From: CAZBGL01 sp964491375
GTDB lineage: Bacteria; Desulfobacterota; Deferrisomatia; Deferrisomatales; Deferrisomataceae
Assembly: GCA_964491375.1 (NCBI GenBank)
Contig: CAZBGL010000189.1
Coordinates: 1-6,316, forward strand
Length of the DNA: 6,316 bases
Reading direction: 5' to 3'
Shown here one piece after another: positions 1 to 5,801 of this stretch. The notes beneath the pieces are model-generated. The model saw only the letters and a program-made list of their open reading frames with translations. It was not told the DNA's origin and searched no databases. The first letter of the stretch is position 1; the number at the start of each line of letters is the position of its first letter. The position numbers and the translations under genes were made by a program.

Positions 1-1
1 G

Positions 2-502
2 GGTGGAATGGCCCAGCGGGTGGCCCTCGCCCTGGCCCTTGCCCCCCAACCGGACCTCATGGTGGCTGACGAGCCCACCACCGGTCTCGACGCGACCCTC
101 CGCCTTCACATCCTCGGCCTGCTGCGCTCCGCTGTCGGCCGGGGTACGACGGTGCTCCTCATCACCCACGATATCGCCGCAGCCCGTCTGGTGAGCCGCC
201 GCGCGGCAGTGCTGTGTCGGGGCCGGATCGTGGAGCACGGTCCTACCGAGTCCGTGCTCGGGACGGACGACGGCGCGCGACACCCGTACACCCGCATGCT
301 GCTCGCGGCCGAGCGCCGGCTCCGTGAAGGGCCTCTTCCGACCGGCAGCCCCCAGATCCCGGCGCCGGCCCACTCGTCCACGACAGGGTGCCCCCATGCC
401 CCAGCCTGTCCCGATCGTACCGTACGGTGCCACCACGAACCGCCCCCGTGGGCGGAGCCGGCCCCGGGCCACCGCATCGCCTGTTGGAAGATCGCGCGAT
501 GA
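2..502 (+). CDS. Oligopeptide/dipeptide ABC transporter ATP-binding subunit, OppD/DppD type (5' truncated)
   Basis: This is the C-terminal 166 residues of a nucleotide-binding subunit that would hydrolyse ATP on the cytoplasmic face of a peptide-class importer; the start lies left of the window. The reading frame opens inside the ABC signature (GGMAQRV, residues 1-7 of the visible part). It continues with Walker B and D-loop (LMVADEPTTGLD, 19-30) and the switch histidine (LLITHD, 52-57). The C-terminal extension carries the HPYT motif (94-97) and four cysteines (130, 136, 143, 161) in the CPxxxxC...C...HxxxC arrangement typical of the oligo_HPY domain; in one characterised OppD such cysteines bind a 4Fe-4S cluster. 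It overlaps the next ATPase gene by ATGA, as in opp/dpp operons, so permease and binding-protein genes probably lie to the left. The family also includes nickel and other solute importers, so the substrate is unknown. Confidence 0.93.
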   Translation, partial: GGMAQRVALALALAPQPDLMVADEPTTGLDATLRLHILGLLRSAVGRGTTVLLITHDIAAARLVSRRAAVLCRGRIVEHGPTESVLGTDDGARHPYTRMLLAAERRLREGPLPTGSPQIPAPAHSSTTGCPHAPACPDRTVRCHHEPPPWAEPAPGHRIACWKIAR

Positions 503-1458
503 ACGGCGTGCCCGTCGAAGTGTACGATGTCTGGAAGGCCTTCCGCCGGCCGGGAATCCCGGGGCTCTCGCCCCCACCGGTGCGCGTGCTGCGAGGTGTG
601 GGATTTGCCATGAAACCGGGCGAGTTCGCCGCCCTGGTGGGGGAGTCCGGCTCCGGCAAGACCACCCTCGGCCGTTGCCTCGTGGCGCTGTTGCGGTTCG
701 ACCGGGGAACGATCCGCGTGGGGCCTTTCGATGTGGCTCGGGTCGGCCCGTTCCGCCGGCGCGCGTTTGCGCGCACCGCCCAGATGGTGTTCCAGAACCC
801 CTATGCCGCGCTGAACCCCGCCCTTCGCGTGGACCATATCCTGGCCGAAGCCGTGCGGATCCACCAGGGTCCGAAGCGCGTGGCCGACGAACTGGAGCGG
901 TTGGCCGCGCTGGTCCAACTGCCCCTGGAACGCCTGCGGGAGCGTCCCTCCCGCCTGTCCGGGGGGGAACGCCGGAGGGTTGCGCTCGCCCGTGCCCTGG
1001 CCACCCGGCCCGGCTTTGTGGTGGCCGACGAGCCCGTTTCGGGGCTCGACGCCCCGCTTCAGGTGCAACTGCTTGAGCTCATCCGCCGGATCCACGAACG
1101 TCGAAAGATCACGTTCCTCCTGATCACACACGATCTCAAGGCGGTCCGTGCCGTGGCCGACCGGGTGCTCGTGTTGTACCGGGGCGTCCTTCTCGAGGAC
1201 GCGCCGTCGGTGCGCTTCTTCGGGGACGGGGGCCCGCTTCATCCCTACTCCCGCGAACTGCTGTCCAGCGCCTTCGACTCCTCCGACCCCGAGCGGCTCG
1301 CCACCCCGCCCCAGGCCCCGCCCCCGGACCAGGGATGCCCGTTCCTGCGGCGCTGTCCACTTGCCCCGATTGAGCCGCAAGCGCCATGTGCTACAATCAC
1401 CCCCCCTCTGCGCGCGGTGACACCCGCTCACCGGGTAGCCTGCCATTTCAAGGAATAG
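499..1458 (+). CDS. Oligopeptide/dipeptide ABC transporter ATP-binding subunit, OppF/DppF type
   Basis: This is a complete 319-residue ATPase, the usual length for OppF/DppF, expected to pair with the preceding subunit as the heterodimeric motor of a peptide-class importer. Motifs in order are Walker A GESGSGKTT (48-56), Q-loop FQNPYAALNP (98-107), signature LSGGE (153-157), Walker B and D-loop VVADEPVSGLD (174-184) and switch His211. A C-terminal oligo_HPY extension follows, with HPYS at 248-251 and cysteines 280, 286, 297 and 315. An in-frame ATG exists further upstream at 388, but the start at 499 is preferred: it gives normal family length, forms an ATGA overlap with the upstream stop, and has GGAAG at 486-490, eight bases before it. 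A shorter N-terminus than usual before Walker A is not evident. The substrate cannot be told from the ATPase alone. Confidence 0.95.
   Translation: MNGVPVEVYDVWKAFRRPGIPGLSPPPVRVLRGVGFAMKPGEFAALVGESGSGKTTLGRCLVALLRFDRGTIRVGPFDVARVGPFRRRAFARTAQMVFQNPYAALNPALRVDHILAEAVRIHQGPKRVADELERLAALVQLPLERLRERPSRLSGGERRRVALARALATRPGFVVADEPVSGLDAPLQVQLLELIRRIHERRKITFLLITHDLKAVRAVADRVLVLYRGVLLEDAPSVRFFGDGGPLHPYSRELLSSAFDSSDPERLATPPQAPPPDQGCPFLRRCPLAPIEPQAPCATITPPLRAVTPAHRVACHFKE
1370..1397 (+). promoter_or_regulatory. Candidate sigma-70 promoter inside the 3' end of the second ATPase gene
   Basis: TTGAGC (1370-1375) and TACAAT (1392-1397) are 16 bases apart, and TGC directly before TACAAT makes an extended -10. 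TACAAT differs from the consensus at one position and stands out in this GC-rich coding sequence. A start near 1404 would leave a leader of about 60 bases before the gene at 1465. This would uncouple the three downstream genes from the transporter. It is a pattern match only. Confidence 0.4.
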
Positions 1459-1464
1459 TCCCCG

Positions 1465-3222
1465 ATGACCCGGCAAGCCGTGCTCGCTCTTGCGATCGCT
1501 TCCGCGCTGTTCGTTTCCCCGGGATCGGCGGGGGAGGTGTCCTACGACACCGCACTCCGCCAGGGAGACTTCTACCTCTCGCGCGGCCCGGCCTACGGGC
1601 CCGACGCGCTGAACAGCCTGCTGGAGGCACGAAGAGCGGATCCCGGCCGGGCCATGTCGGATCCGCGGTGGCTCCGATCCGCGGCGAAGGCCTACGCCCT
1701 GACATCGCGGTACACCCGCGCGTTTCGGTTGCTGCAGCGACTCGCAGCCCAGGGCGCAATGGACGAAGGCTCCGCGGTGCTGCGCGAACGGATTCTGGCC
1801 GAAACCGGCCTGGGCCGGCTGATCCTGGAGAGCGCGCTTCCTTTGGACCTGCCCCGGCTGTCGATCCGTGCGGCAGCCGAAACCCCGCTGGACCCGGCCT
1901 CACGCAAGGTCTTGAATCGTCTGTCGGAGCTGCTGGAGGAAGGCGTCCGGGTGGGACCCGACCCGGTCCTGCTTCTCGTGCCGGAGGGTCGATTCTCCAT
2001 CGATCCGGGCGAGGGCGCTCGGCTCTACTCCCCCGCGGGCCCGGTGGACGTGGAGATCTGGGCGGGGGACGAGGTGCGCCTGAGGTTCGTTCCGCGGTAC
2101 CCAGAGCCGGAGCTGTGGCGCGTGTACCCGGAGAGCCGCGCGGTCCGCCTGGAGTGGCCCCCCCTGAACGGCTTCCGATACCGGCTGTCCCGGCTCCTGG
2201 GCTCCGAGCCGGTACGGGTCTACGAGGGAACGCAGCCGGCGTTTCGGGACAGCGGCCTCCCCGTGGCCAGCACGATCTCGTATCGCTTGGAGGTGCTGGA
2301 CGCCAACGGTGAGGTGGTGGCCGTGGGCCTGGTGGAGACGGGCACCCTTGACCCCGTGCGCGACATCGCCGTGCACACCGAACTCCTCGATAACCTCAGG
2401 GTCCGGATCGAATGGTCGCTCGGCCCCGGCGCATCCGACGAGATCAGGGTGTACCGGGAGACCGACGACGGAAAGACCGAGATCACCCGGTCCAGCCGGG
2501 CACAGGACCGGGTGCTCGATGGGCCGTTCCTGCCTGCGGCGGCTACGCAGACCCTCACATACGTCGTGGAAGCCTGGCTGCAGGGAGAATCCAATCCGTG
2601 CGCCTCCTCCGAGGCGTCCGTGGACATCCCGCCCCGGGTGCAGGAGGTGGTGGACGTGTCCCATTCGGTGGAGAACGGAAGCGTGATCGTGTTCTGGTCC
2701 ACCGTCCCCCGAGAAGGGGTGGCCGAGGGCTATCGGATCTACCGGCGCGCCGGACACGGTGTGGAGGGGGAACTGGTGGGTGACGTCCGTTCGGCGTTCG
2801 CCCGCGAGTACGTGTACGAGACCGCACGGGACACGGACGCCCTTTCCGTGGAGCACCTGGTCGTACCGTACGTGGGGAACACCATGATCCTGGGCCACGA
2901 CAGGGTCCGCGCCTCCGGGTCGCCACCCGACAAGGACTTCAAGCGCCGCGTCAAGTCCGGCCGCGCCCTTCCGGATCTGGCGCTGTCCTGGAACCCCCAT
3001 GCGGAGACGCGCTTGTACGCGGTCACGGTCGCAGATCGGGAGATACTGTTGAAACGCCCCTACGTGGAACTCGACGCTCTTCAGAGCCCCCTGTTCCCCA
3101 CCCGCTACCCGATACGGGTGTTCGCCGTCACCAGGAGCGGCGAGCGGGTCCCGCTCGTCGAACTCCAGGTCTCGTACGAACCCTACACCCCCGCCAAGCC
3201 GCCCCGGAGAGACCGGCCGTGA
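1465..3222 (+). CDS. Exported protein with N-terminal helical region and fibronectin-III-like domains
   Basis: I do not recognise a named family for this 585-residue protein. The N-terminus is a signal peptide: MTRQ, a hydrophobic core at 5-17, and a likely cleavage site after GSA near residue 22. Residues 24-118 are alanine/leucine/arginine-rich and helical, with TPR-like spacing. Residues 166-210 look like a beta domain. Four segments then show the alternating beta pattern of fibronectin type III folds, with Trp/Leu in strand B and Tyr-rich strands: about 223-293, 298-388 (RVRIEWSL, DEIRVYRE), 392-484 (GSVIVFWS, GYRIYRRA) and 502-571 (LALSWNPH, IRVFAV). The start at ATG 1465 is six bases after the previous stop and follows AAGGA at 1450-1454. 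No membrane anchor or lipobox is seen, so it is probably periplasmic or secreted. FnIII-like domains suggest protein or carbohydrate contacts. Its coupling to the propeller gene suggests that the two work together, which is an inference. Confidence 0.88.
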   Translation: MTRQAVLALAIASALFVSPGSAGEVSYDTALRQGDFYLSRGPAYGPDALNSLLEARRADPGRAMSDPRWLRSAAKAYALTSRYTRAFRLLQRLAAQGAMDEGSAVLRERILAETGLGRLILESALPLDLPRLSIRAAAETPLDPASRKVLNRLSELLEEGVRVGPDPVLLLVPEGRFSIDPGEGARLYSPAGPVDVEIWAGDEVRLRFVPRYPEPELWRVYPESRAVRLEWPPLNGFRYRLSRLLGSEPVRVYEGTQPAFRDSGLPVASTISYRLEVLDANGEVVAVGLVETGTLDPVRDIAVHTELLDNLRVRIEWSLGPGASDEIRVYRETDDGKTEITRSSRAQDRVLDGPFLPAAATQTLTYVVEAWLQGESNPCASSEASVDIPPRVQEVVDVSHSVENGSVIVFWSTVPREGVAEGYRIYRRAGHGVEGELVGDVRSAFAREYVYETARDTDALSVEHLVVPYVGNTMILGHDRVRASGSPPDKDFKRRVKSGRALPDLALSWNPHAETRLYAVTVADREILLKRPYVELDALQSPLFPTRYPIRVFAVTRSGERVPLVELQVSYEPYTPAKPPRRDRP

Positions 3223-4445
3223 GACGGGTCGCGTTGATCCTCTTGTGCGCCGCGCTCGGTCTGCCGACGCCCTCGGCCGCATATCGGATCGTCTCGGTCC
3301 ACGGCCTGCCGATTCACGATCTGGAACGGACCGGACACGTGGCGGATCCACGGACCGCACCCGGTATTCCTTTTGTTTCCTTTGAGTTTTACGACGCCGA
3401 GCAGGACAGGGTCGAGGTGTACCTGGGCCGGCTGGAGGGCGGGGGCGACCTTCCGGAACGGGTGTCCTCCATCCGCGCCGTAACCGGCCGGCCCGCCGCC
3501 GGCCCGTTCCGGCTGGACACCGGCTTCCGCCCCCAGAGCGAGGGTGCCCGGTTCGGCCCTCCGAAACGCGGGCGGCCCCGGCTCGTGGCCACCGTGACGC
3601 GCCGGACGGCGTTTCGGGGGGCCGTCCGGATCAATCTGGACGTGCTTCTCCTGGAACCGGGTCGTCGGCGGTATCTCACGGTCCATCCGGAAAACGACGC
3701 GCAGCCGGACATCGCCCCGGAGGGCCACGCCGTGGTCTTCACATCGGGCCGCACCGGCCAGGGTGACCTGTATGCCGTACGGCTCACAGGCTCTTCGGCC
3801 AAACCGATCCGCTTGACCTTTGACGCCGGAGGCTCTGAGCTCTACCCTGCTTGGTCCCCGGACGGCCGGCGGGTGGCCTACGTGGGGCATGCGGCCGGCA
3901 CGGATCACGTGTACGTGCTGTCGGACGTCCCGAGGATCTTGGCAGAGCCTTCGGAGGCCTCCAGGCGGAGATGGGTGCGAGCGTCCTCCCGGGACCTCAC
4001 TCCGAACTGGAAAGGAGCCTGCCTTGCGCCGAGCTTCTCGCCGGACGGTCGCTGGATCGCCTTTTTCTCGCGGTCGAACGAAGGCGATCCCGCCGATCTC
4101 TACGTCGTGCCGGTCGAAGGCGGCCGCCCCCGCCTCCGGTACTCCGGAGCTGTCCCGCCCACCCGGGGCGGTCCCCGCTGGTCACCTCGCTCCGACGGAT
4201 GGATCGTCGTGAGGGACGATGCGGACCGCATGAATCCCCTGGTGTGGGTGCCCCTGGATCCCGCCGGAGAGCCCCGGACCCTGCTCACCGGCACCCAACT
4301 CAACACCGACCCGTGGATGACCGAATGGAAGGATCGAGTCGTCGTGCTGTTCACCGCCCAGGGTTCCTCCGGATCCGTGCACAAGCGGTGGCGGACCCTG
4401 TACGTGGCGCTTCTTGCGGAGGCACCCGTTGAGACCCCGAGATGA
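3219..4445 (+). CDS. Exported TolB/PD40-like beta-propeller protein
   Basis: This is a 408-residue protein with a signal peptide (MRR, hydrophobic core 4-15, likely cleavage after PSA near 20). The C-terminal two thirds carries repeated PD40-type blades: 161-189 (AQPDIAPEGHAVVFTSGR), 208-234 (YPAWSPDGRRVAYV), 269-302 (APSFSPDGRWIAFFSR) and a degenerate one at 317-334 (PRWSPRSDGWIVV). Each known family member uses such blades to form a propeller that binds other proteins, as TolB does in the periplasm. Only about four clear blades are visible, and the Pal-binding N-terminal TolB domain is not recognised, so calling it tolB would be wrong; residues 22-140 may hold divergent blades. The start is GTG, fused to the previous stop as GTGA, with GGAGAG at 3206-3211, seven bases upstream. 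Tight coupling to the FnIII-like gene suggests a shared envelope role. Confidence 0.88.
   Translation: MRRVALILLCAALGLPTPSAAYRIVSVHGLPIHDLERTGHVADPRTAPGIPFVSFEFYDAEQDRVEVYLGRLEGGGDLPERVSSIRAVTGRPAAGPFRLDTGFRPQSEGARFGPPKRGRPRLVATVTRRTAFRGAVRINLDVLLLEPGRRRYLTVHPENDAQPDIAPEGHAVVFTSGRTGQGDLYAVRLTGSSAKPIRLTFDAGGSELYPAWSPDGRRVAYVGHAAGTDHVYVLSDVPRILAEPSEASRRRWVRASSRDLTPNWKGACLAPSFSPDGRWIAFFSRSNEGDPADLYVVPVEGGRPRLRYSGAVPPTRGGPRWSPRSDGWIVVRDDADRMNPLVWVPLDPAGEPRTLLTGTQLNTDPWMTEWKDRVVVLFTAQGSSGSVHKRWRTLYVALLAEAPVETPR
4418..4422 (+). promoter_or_regulatory. Shine-Dalgarno site that decides the TTG start at 4429
   Basis: GGAGG lies inside the end of the propeller gene, six bases before an in-frame TTG at 4429. 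The other in-frame candidates are TTG 4414, which would precede this site, and GTG 4450, which has only a weak GAG upstream. Position and spacing favour 4429. Confidence 0.6.
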
Positions 4446-4842
4446 TGCCGTGGCCGTCTACGATCCCCTCGAGGCCGTCGAGGACATCGCCGGATCCACG
4501 GGCATTGACGCCCGAACCGTGGCCGACGTGTTGGAAGGGGAGTTGGACTACCTGGGATGTCTGGGCGTGTTCGACCCGTCGTTCCTGGACGAGCCCGCCA
4601 GGGACGTCTTGGAACAGATGAAGGACGAGAACGCGGACCTTCTCGCCTCCTCGGACGGCGAGTACGACATGGACGCGGCCGTTTCGTTCATCCAACGCAA
4701 CCGCGGGATCGAACGAGAGACCATCGTCCAGGTGCTGCGGGCGAACCTGGAGTACATGGAACGCCATGCCCTGTTGGACGAGGACTGGGAGGCCGGGATA
4801 CACGCACACGCCCTAACGCCATCGCGGACCGGAAAGCCCTAA
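4429..4842 (+). CDS. Small acidic protein with a duplicated 34-residue helical motif
   Basis: I do not recognise the function. From TTG 4429 the product is 137 residues, acidic, with no signal peptide or membrane segment, so probably cytosolic. It contains an ungapped internal repeat: residues 16-49 match 84-117 with 11 of 34 identities. Conserved are A-V-x2-I at the start, G-I-x3-T-[VI]-x2-V-L in the middle, L-x-Y-[LM] and a final hydrophobic pair before Asp. This pattern suggests two copies of a helical hairpin or helix-turn-helix-like unit. The acidic segment 50-82 joins them, and a short polar tail follows from 120. The gene overlaps the propeller gene by 17 bases in another frame, so it is probably translationally coupled. 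Neighbours give no clear role, because a cytosolic product follows two exported ones. Start choice could shift to 4414 or 4450; the body of the gene is well supported by codon use and the repeat. Confidence 0.8.
   Translation: MRPRDDAVAVYDPLEAVEDIAGSTGIDARTVADVLEGELDYLGCLGVFDPSFLDEPARDVLEQMKDENADLLASSDGEYDMDAAVSFIQRNRGIERETIVQVLRANLEYMERHALLDEDWEAGIHAHALTPSRTGKP
4474..4575 (+). repeat. Protein-level repeat unit 1 of the small acidic protein
   Basis: This codes for residues 16-49, from AVEDIAG to LGVFD. It pairs without gaps with the unit at 4678-4779. The similarity is at protein level, so the duplication is old or the fold is convergent. Confidence 0.7.
4678..4779 (+). repeat. Protein-level repeat unit 2 of the small acidic protein
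   Basis: This codes for residues 84-117, from AVSFIQR to HALLD. It shares Ala, Val, Ile, Gly-Ile, Thr, Val-Leu, Leu, Tyr and Asp positions with unit 1 at a constant offset of 68 residues. Confidence 0.7.
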
Positions 4843-4882
4843 CCCGGGCACCTTCCCCTTGAACTCCGGAACCGGATCCGTG

Positions 4883-5512
4883 CTAGGCCTCCTGCGTCCG
4901 GTCTTCTACGACAAAGCCGTCGCTGCCCAGCAACCGCTCGAGACGCCTGCGGGAACCCGTGACGTCCTCGCCTGGCTTGACGACGAGACACGGCTTTCCG
5001 TCCCTTCCCCACTCCAGGTCCAGGTCTTGCGCTCGGATGCCGGCAAAGAGCTTCCGCGACTGGGACCAGCGCTTGTTCGGACGGAACCCGTACCGGGCCG
5101 CGTACGCGATCGCGCCCTCCACCACGGCCAGCGCGACCCCGGGCTCACACGACTCGAAATCCACCGGGTCGTTGAACAGGGTCGACTTGACGGTTCCGTG
5201 ATATTCCTCCGGTTCTAGCGGCCCGAGAACGGCGGTGTCCCTGAGACCGAGGCACAACAGGTCCACGTAGTACGCGCCGACGATCAGATCATCGTCCGCC
5301 GTGCTCCGCGCCACAAGGATGTGCGCGAAACCCCGGTCCTTCCAACCTCGACTGATCACGCACTCCGCGATCGGAAGCGATTCGGCCCGTTCGAGCCAGT
5401 ACCGTACCCCTCTTCGCACCCTTTCCTGAAAACGGCGGATCTTCAGACGACGGCTCTTTTCCTGTCGCTGCCTCCTCTTTCGATCCCGCTTCCTGGCGCT
5501 CGCCGACGCCAT
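4883..5512 (-). CDS. Conserved-looking protein of unknown function, basic N-terminus, divergent from dnaA
   Basis: This is a 209-residue soluble protein without signal peptide or membrane segment. Residues 7-36 are strongly basic (KRDRKRRQRQEKSRR and RRFQERVRR), suggesting nucleic-acid or ribosome contact. A mixed alpha/beta core follows: YWLERAESLPIAECVIS (38-54), GFAHILVAR (61-69), LIVGAYYVDLLCLGLRDT (76-93) and ALAVVEGAIAYAARYGFRPNK (127-147). From memory, the combination PI-EC-I, ...LVAR..., VG-Y-VDL-CLG-KD/RD and GA-YAAR-GF-P occurs in a widespread family of uncharacterised bacterial proteins; I cannot name a function. The ATG at 5512 is strongly supported by AGGAGG at 5520-5525, seven bases upstream. 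The gene converges with the small acidic protein gene across 40 bases. The overlapping plus-strand frames show no family motifs. Confidence 0.87.
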   Translation of the reverse strand: MASASARKRDRKRRQRQEKSRRLKIRRFQERVRRGVRYWLERAESLPIAECVISRGWKDRGFAHILVARSTADDDLIVGAYYVDLLCLGLRDTAVLGPLEPEEYHGTVKSTLFNDPVDFESCEPGVALAVVEGAIAYAARYGFRPNKRWSQSRKLFAGIRAQDLDLEWGRDGKPCLVVKPGEDVTGSRRRLERLLGSDGFVVEDRTQEA

Positions 5513-5519
5513 CGACCGT

Positions 5520-5525
5520 CCTCCT
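5520..5525 (-). promoter_or_regulatory. Strong Shine-Dalgarno site for the minus-strand gene
   Basis: AGGAGG on the minus strand, seven bases before the ATG at 5512, is a full match to the anti-Shine-Dalgarno core. It fixes the start and suggests efficient translation. Confidence 0.8.
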
Positions 5526-5554
5526 GGTCATGGGCTGTGGTTCGCAAGGCCCCA

Positions 5555-5584
5555 ACGATACGGGCCGTTCACGCTGGCGGTCAA
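5555..5584 (-). promoter_or_regulatory. Candidate sigma-70 promoter for the minus-strand gene
   Basis: Read on the minus strand, TTGACC (5584 to 5579) matches the -35 box at five of six bases. TATCGT (5560 to 5555) matches the -10 box at four of six, with an 18-base spacer. Transcription would begin near 5548 and leave a leader of about 35 bases. This is a pattern match only. Confidence 0.4.
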
Positions 5585-5752
5585 GCGTGTCCGTTCGGCC
5601 CGGACAAACGCTTGCCCGGCCGACCGGCACTCTGCTAGTCTCCGTATGCCCGTCTTGCCGCCCGCTCGTCTCAAGGGGGCGGATCCTCCGGGTTCGCAAC
5701 AATGGATCTCCCTGTGTGCCCAGCAGGGCCACCGACACGCGGGGGACGGGTC

Positions 5753-5758
5753 TATTAT
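5753..5758 (+). promoter_or_regulatory. Possible dnaA -10 element overlapping the first DnaA box
   Basis: TATTAT matches TATAAT at five of six bases in an otherwise GC-rich region. The only nearby -35-like sequence is CCGACA at 5732-5737, with a short 15-base spacer, so the promoter is uncertain. If real, DnaA bound at 5755-5763 would block it, giving autoregulation. Confidence 0.3.
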
Positions 5759-5774
5759 CCACAGATGTGGATAA
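5755..5774. promoter_or_regulatory. Inverted pair of perfect DnaA boxes
   Basis: TTATCCACA at 5755-5763 matches the DnaA-box consensus exactly. Its perfect reverse complement TGTGGATAA lies at 5766-5774, separated by GA. The two form a 20-base palindrome 28 bases before the dnaA ATG. Such boxes bind the DnaA protein for origin activity or repression of dnaA. Confidence 0.85.
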
Positions 5775-5777
5775 CCC

Positions 5778-5786
5778 TGTGGATTT
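5778..5786 (-). promoter_or_regulatory. Third, weaker DnaA box
   Basis: TGTGGATTT is the complement of AAATCCACA, with two mismatches to TTATCCACA at the first two positions. It lies 12 bases downstream of the second box in the same orientation, so the two would sit on nearly the same helix face. Confidence 0.55.
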
Positions 5787-5801
5787 CTAACGAGCCCCGC
5801 C

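Larger units (their letters stand above)
5513..5801. other. Divergent intergenic region upstream of dnaA (regulatory, possible oriC part)
   Basis: This 289-base gap separates the minus-strand gene from dnaA and holds no convincing gene. Its left part carries the ribosome site and possible promoter of the minus-strand gene. Its right end carries three DnaA-box-like sequences within 50 bases of the dnaA start. I see no clear AT-rich unwinding tract, so a complete oriC cannot be claimed; the origin could continue on the far side of dnaA. Confidence 0.6.

Noticed and set aside
961..967. Run of seven G as a possible frameshift site
   Set aside because: It encodes the Gly-Gly of the ABC signature LSGGE, and the frame is intact on both sides.
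106..1476. 456-codon open frame on the minus strand across both ATPase genes
   Set aside because: The plus-strand frames hold complete ABC ATPase motifs in order; the minus frame has no recognisable motif and is the usual antisense shadow in GC-rich DNA.
1386..2312. 308-codon plus-strand open frame beginning inside the second ATPase gene
   Set aside because: It is a Gly/Pro/Arg-rich shadow of the FnIII-like gene in another frame and lacks a domain or a good start.
1900..3360. 486-codon open frame on the minus strand across the FnIII-like gene
   Set aside because: The plus frame has a signal peptide, ribosome site and domain pattern; the minus frame is rich in His, Gly, Arg and Val without order and spans the gene junction.
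3183..3908. 241-codon minus-strand open frame across the start of the propeller gene
   Set aside because: It is antisense to a gene with PD40 blades and a signal peptide, and shows no motif of its own.
3219..4445. Naming the propeller protein tolB
   Set aside because: No tol-pal neighbours are present, the N-terminal TolB domain is not recognisable, and PD40 blades occur in many unrelated exported proteins.
4843..4882. Possible bidirectional terminator between the convergent genes
   Set aside because: Only short self-complementary pieces such as CGGATCCG are present, with no stable stem followed by a T-run on either strand.
5612..5641. TTGCCC and TAGTCT with an 18-base spacer as a dnaA promoter
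   Set aside because: The -10 matches the consensus poorly, and it would leave a leader of about 150 bases; it was not strong enough to list.
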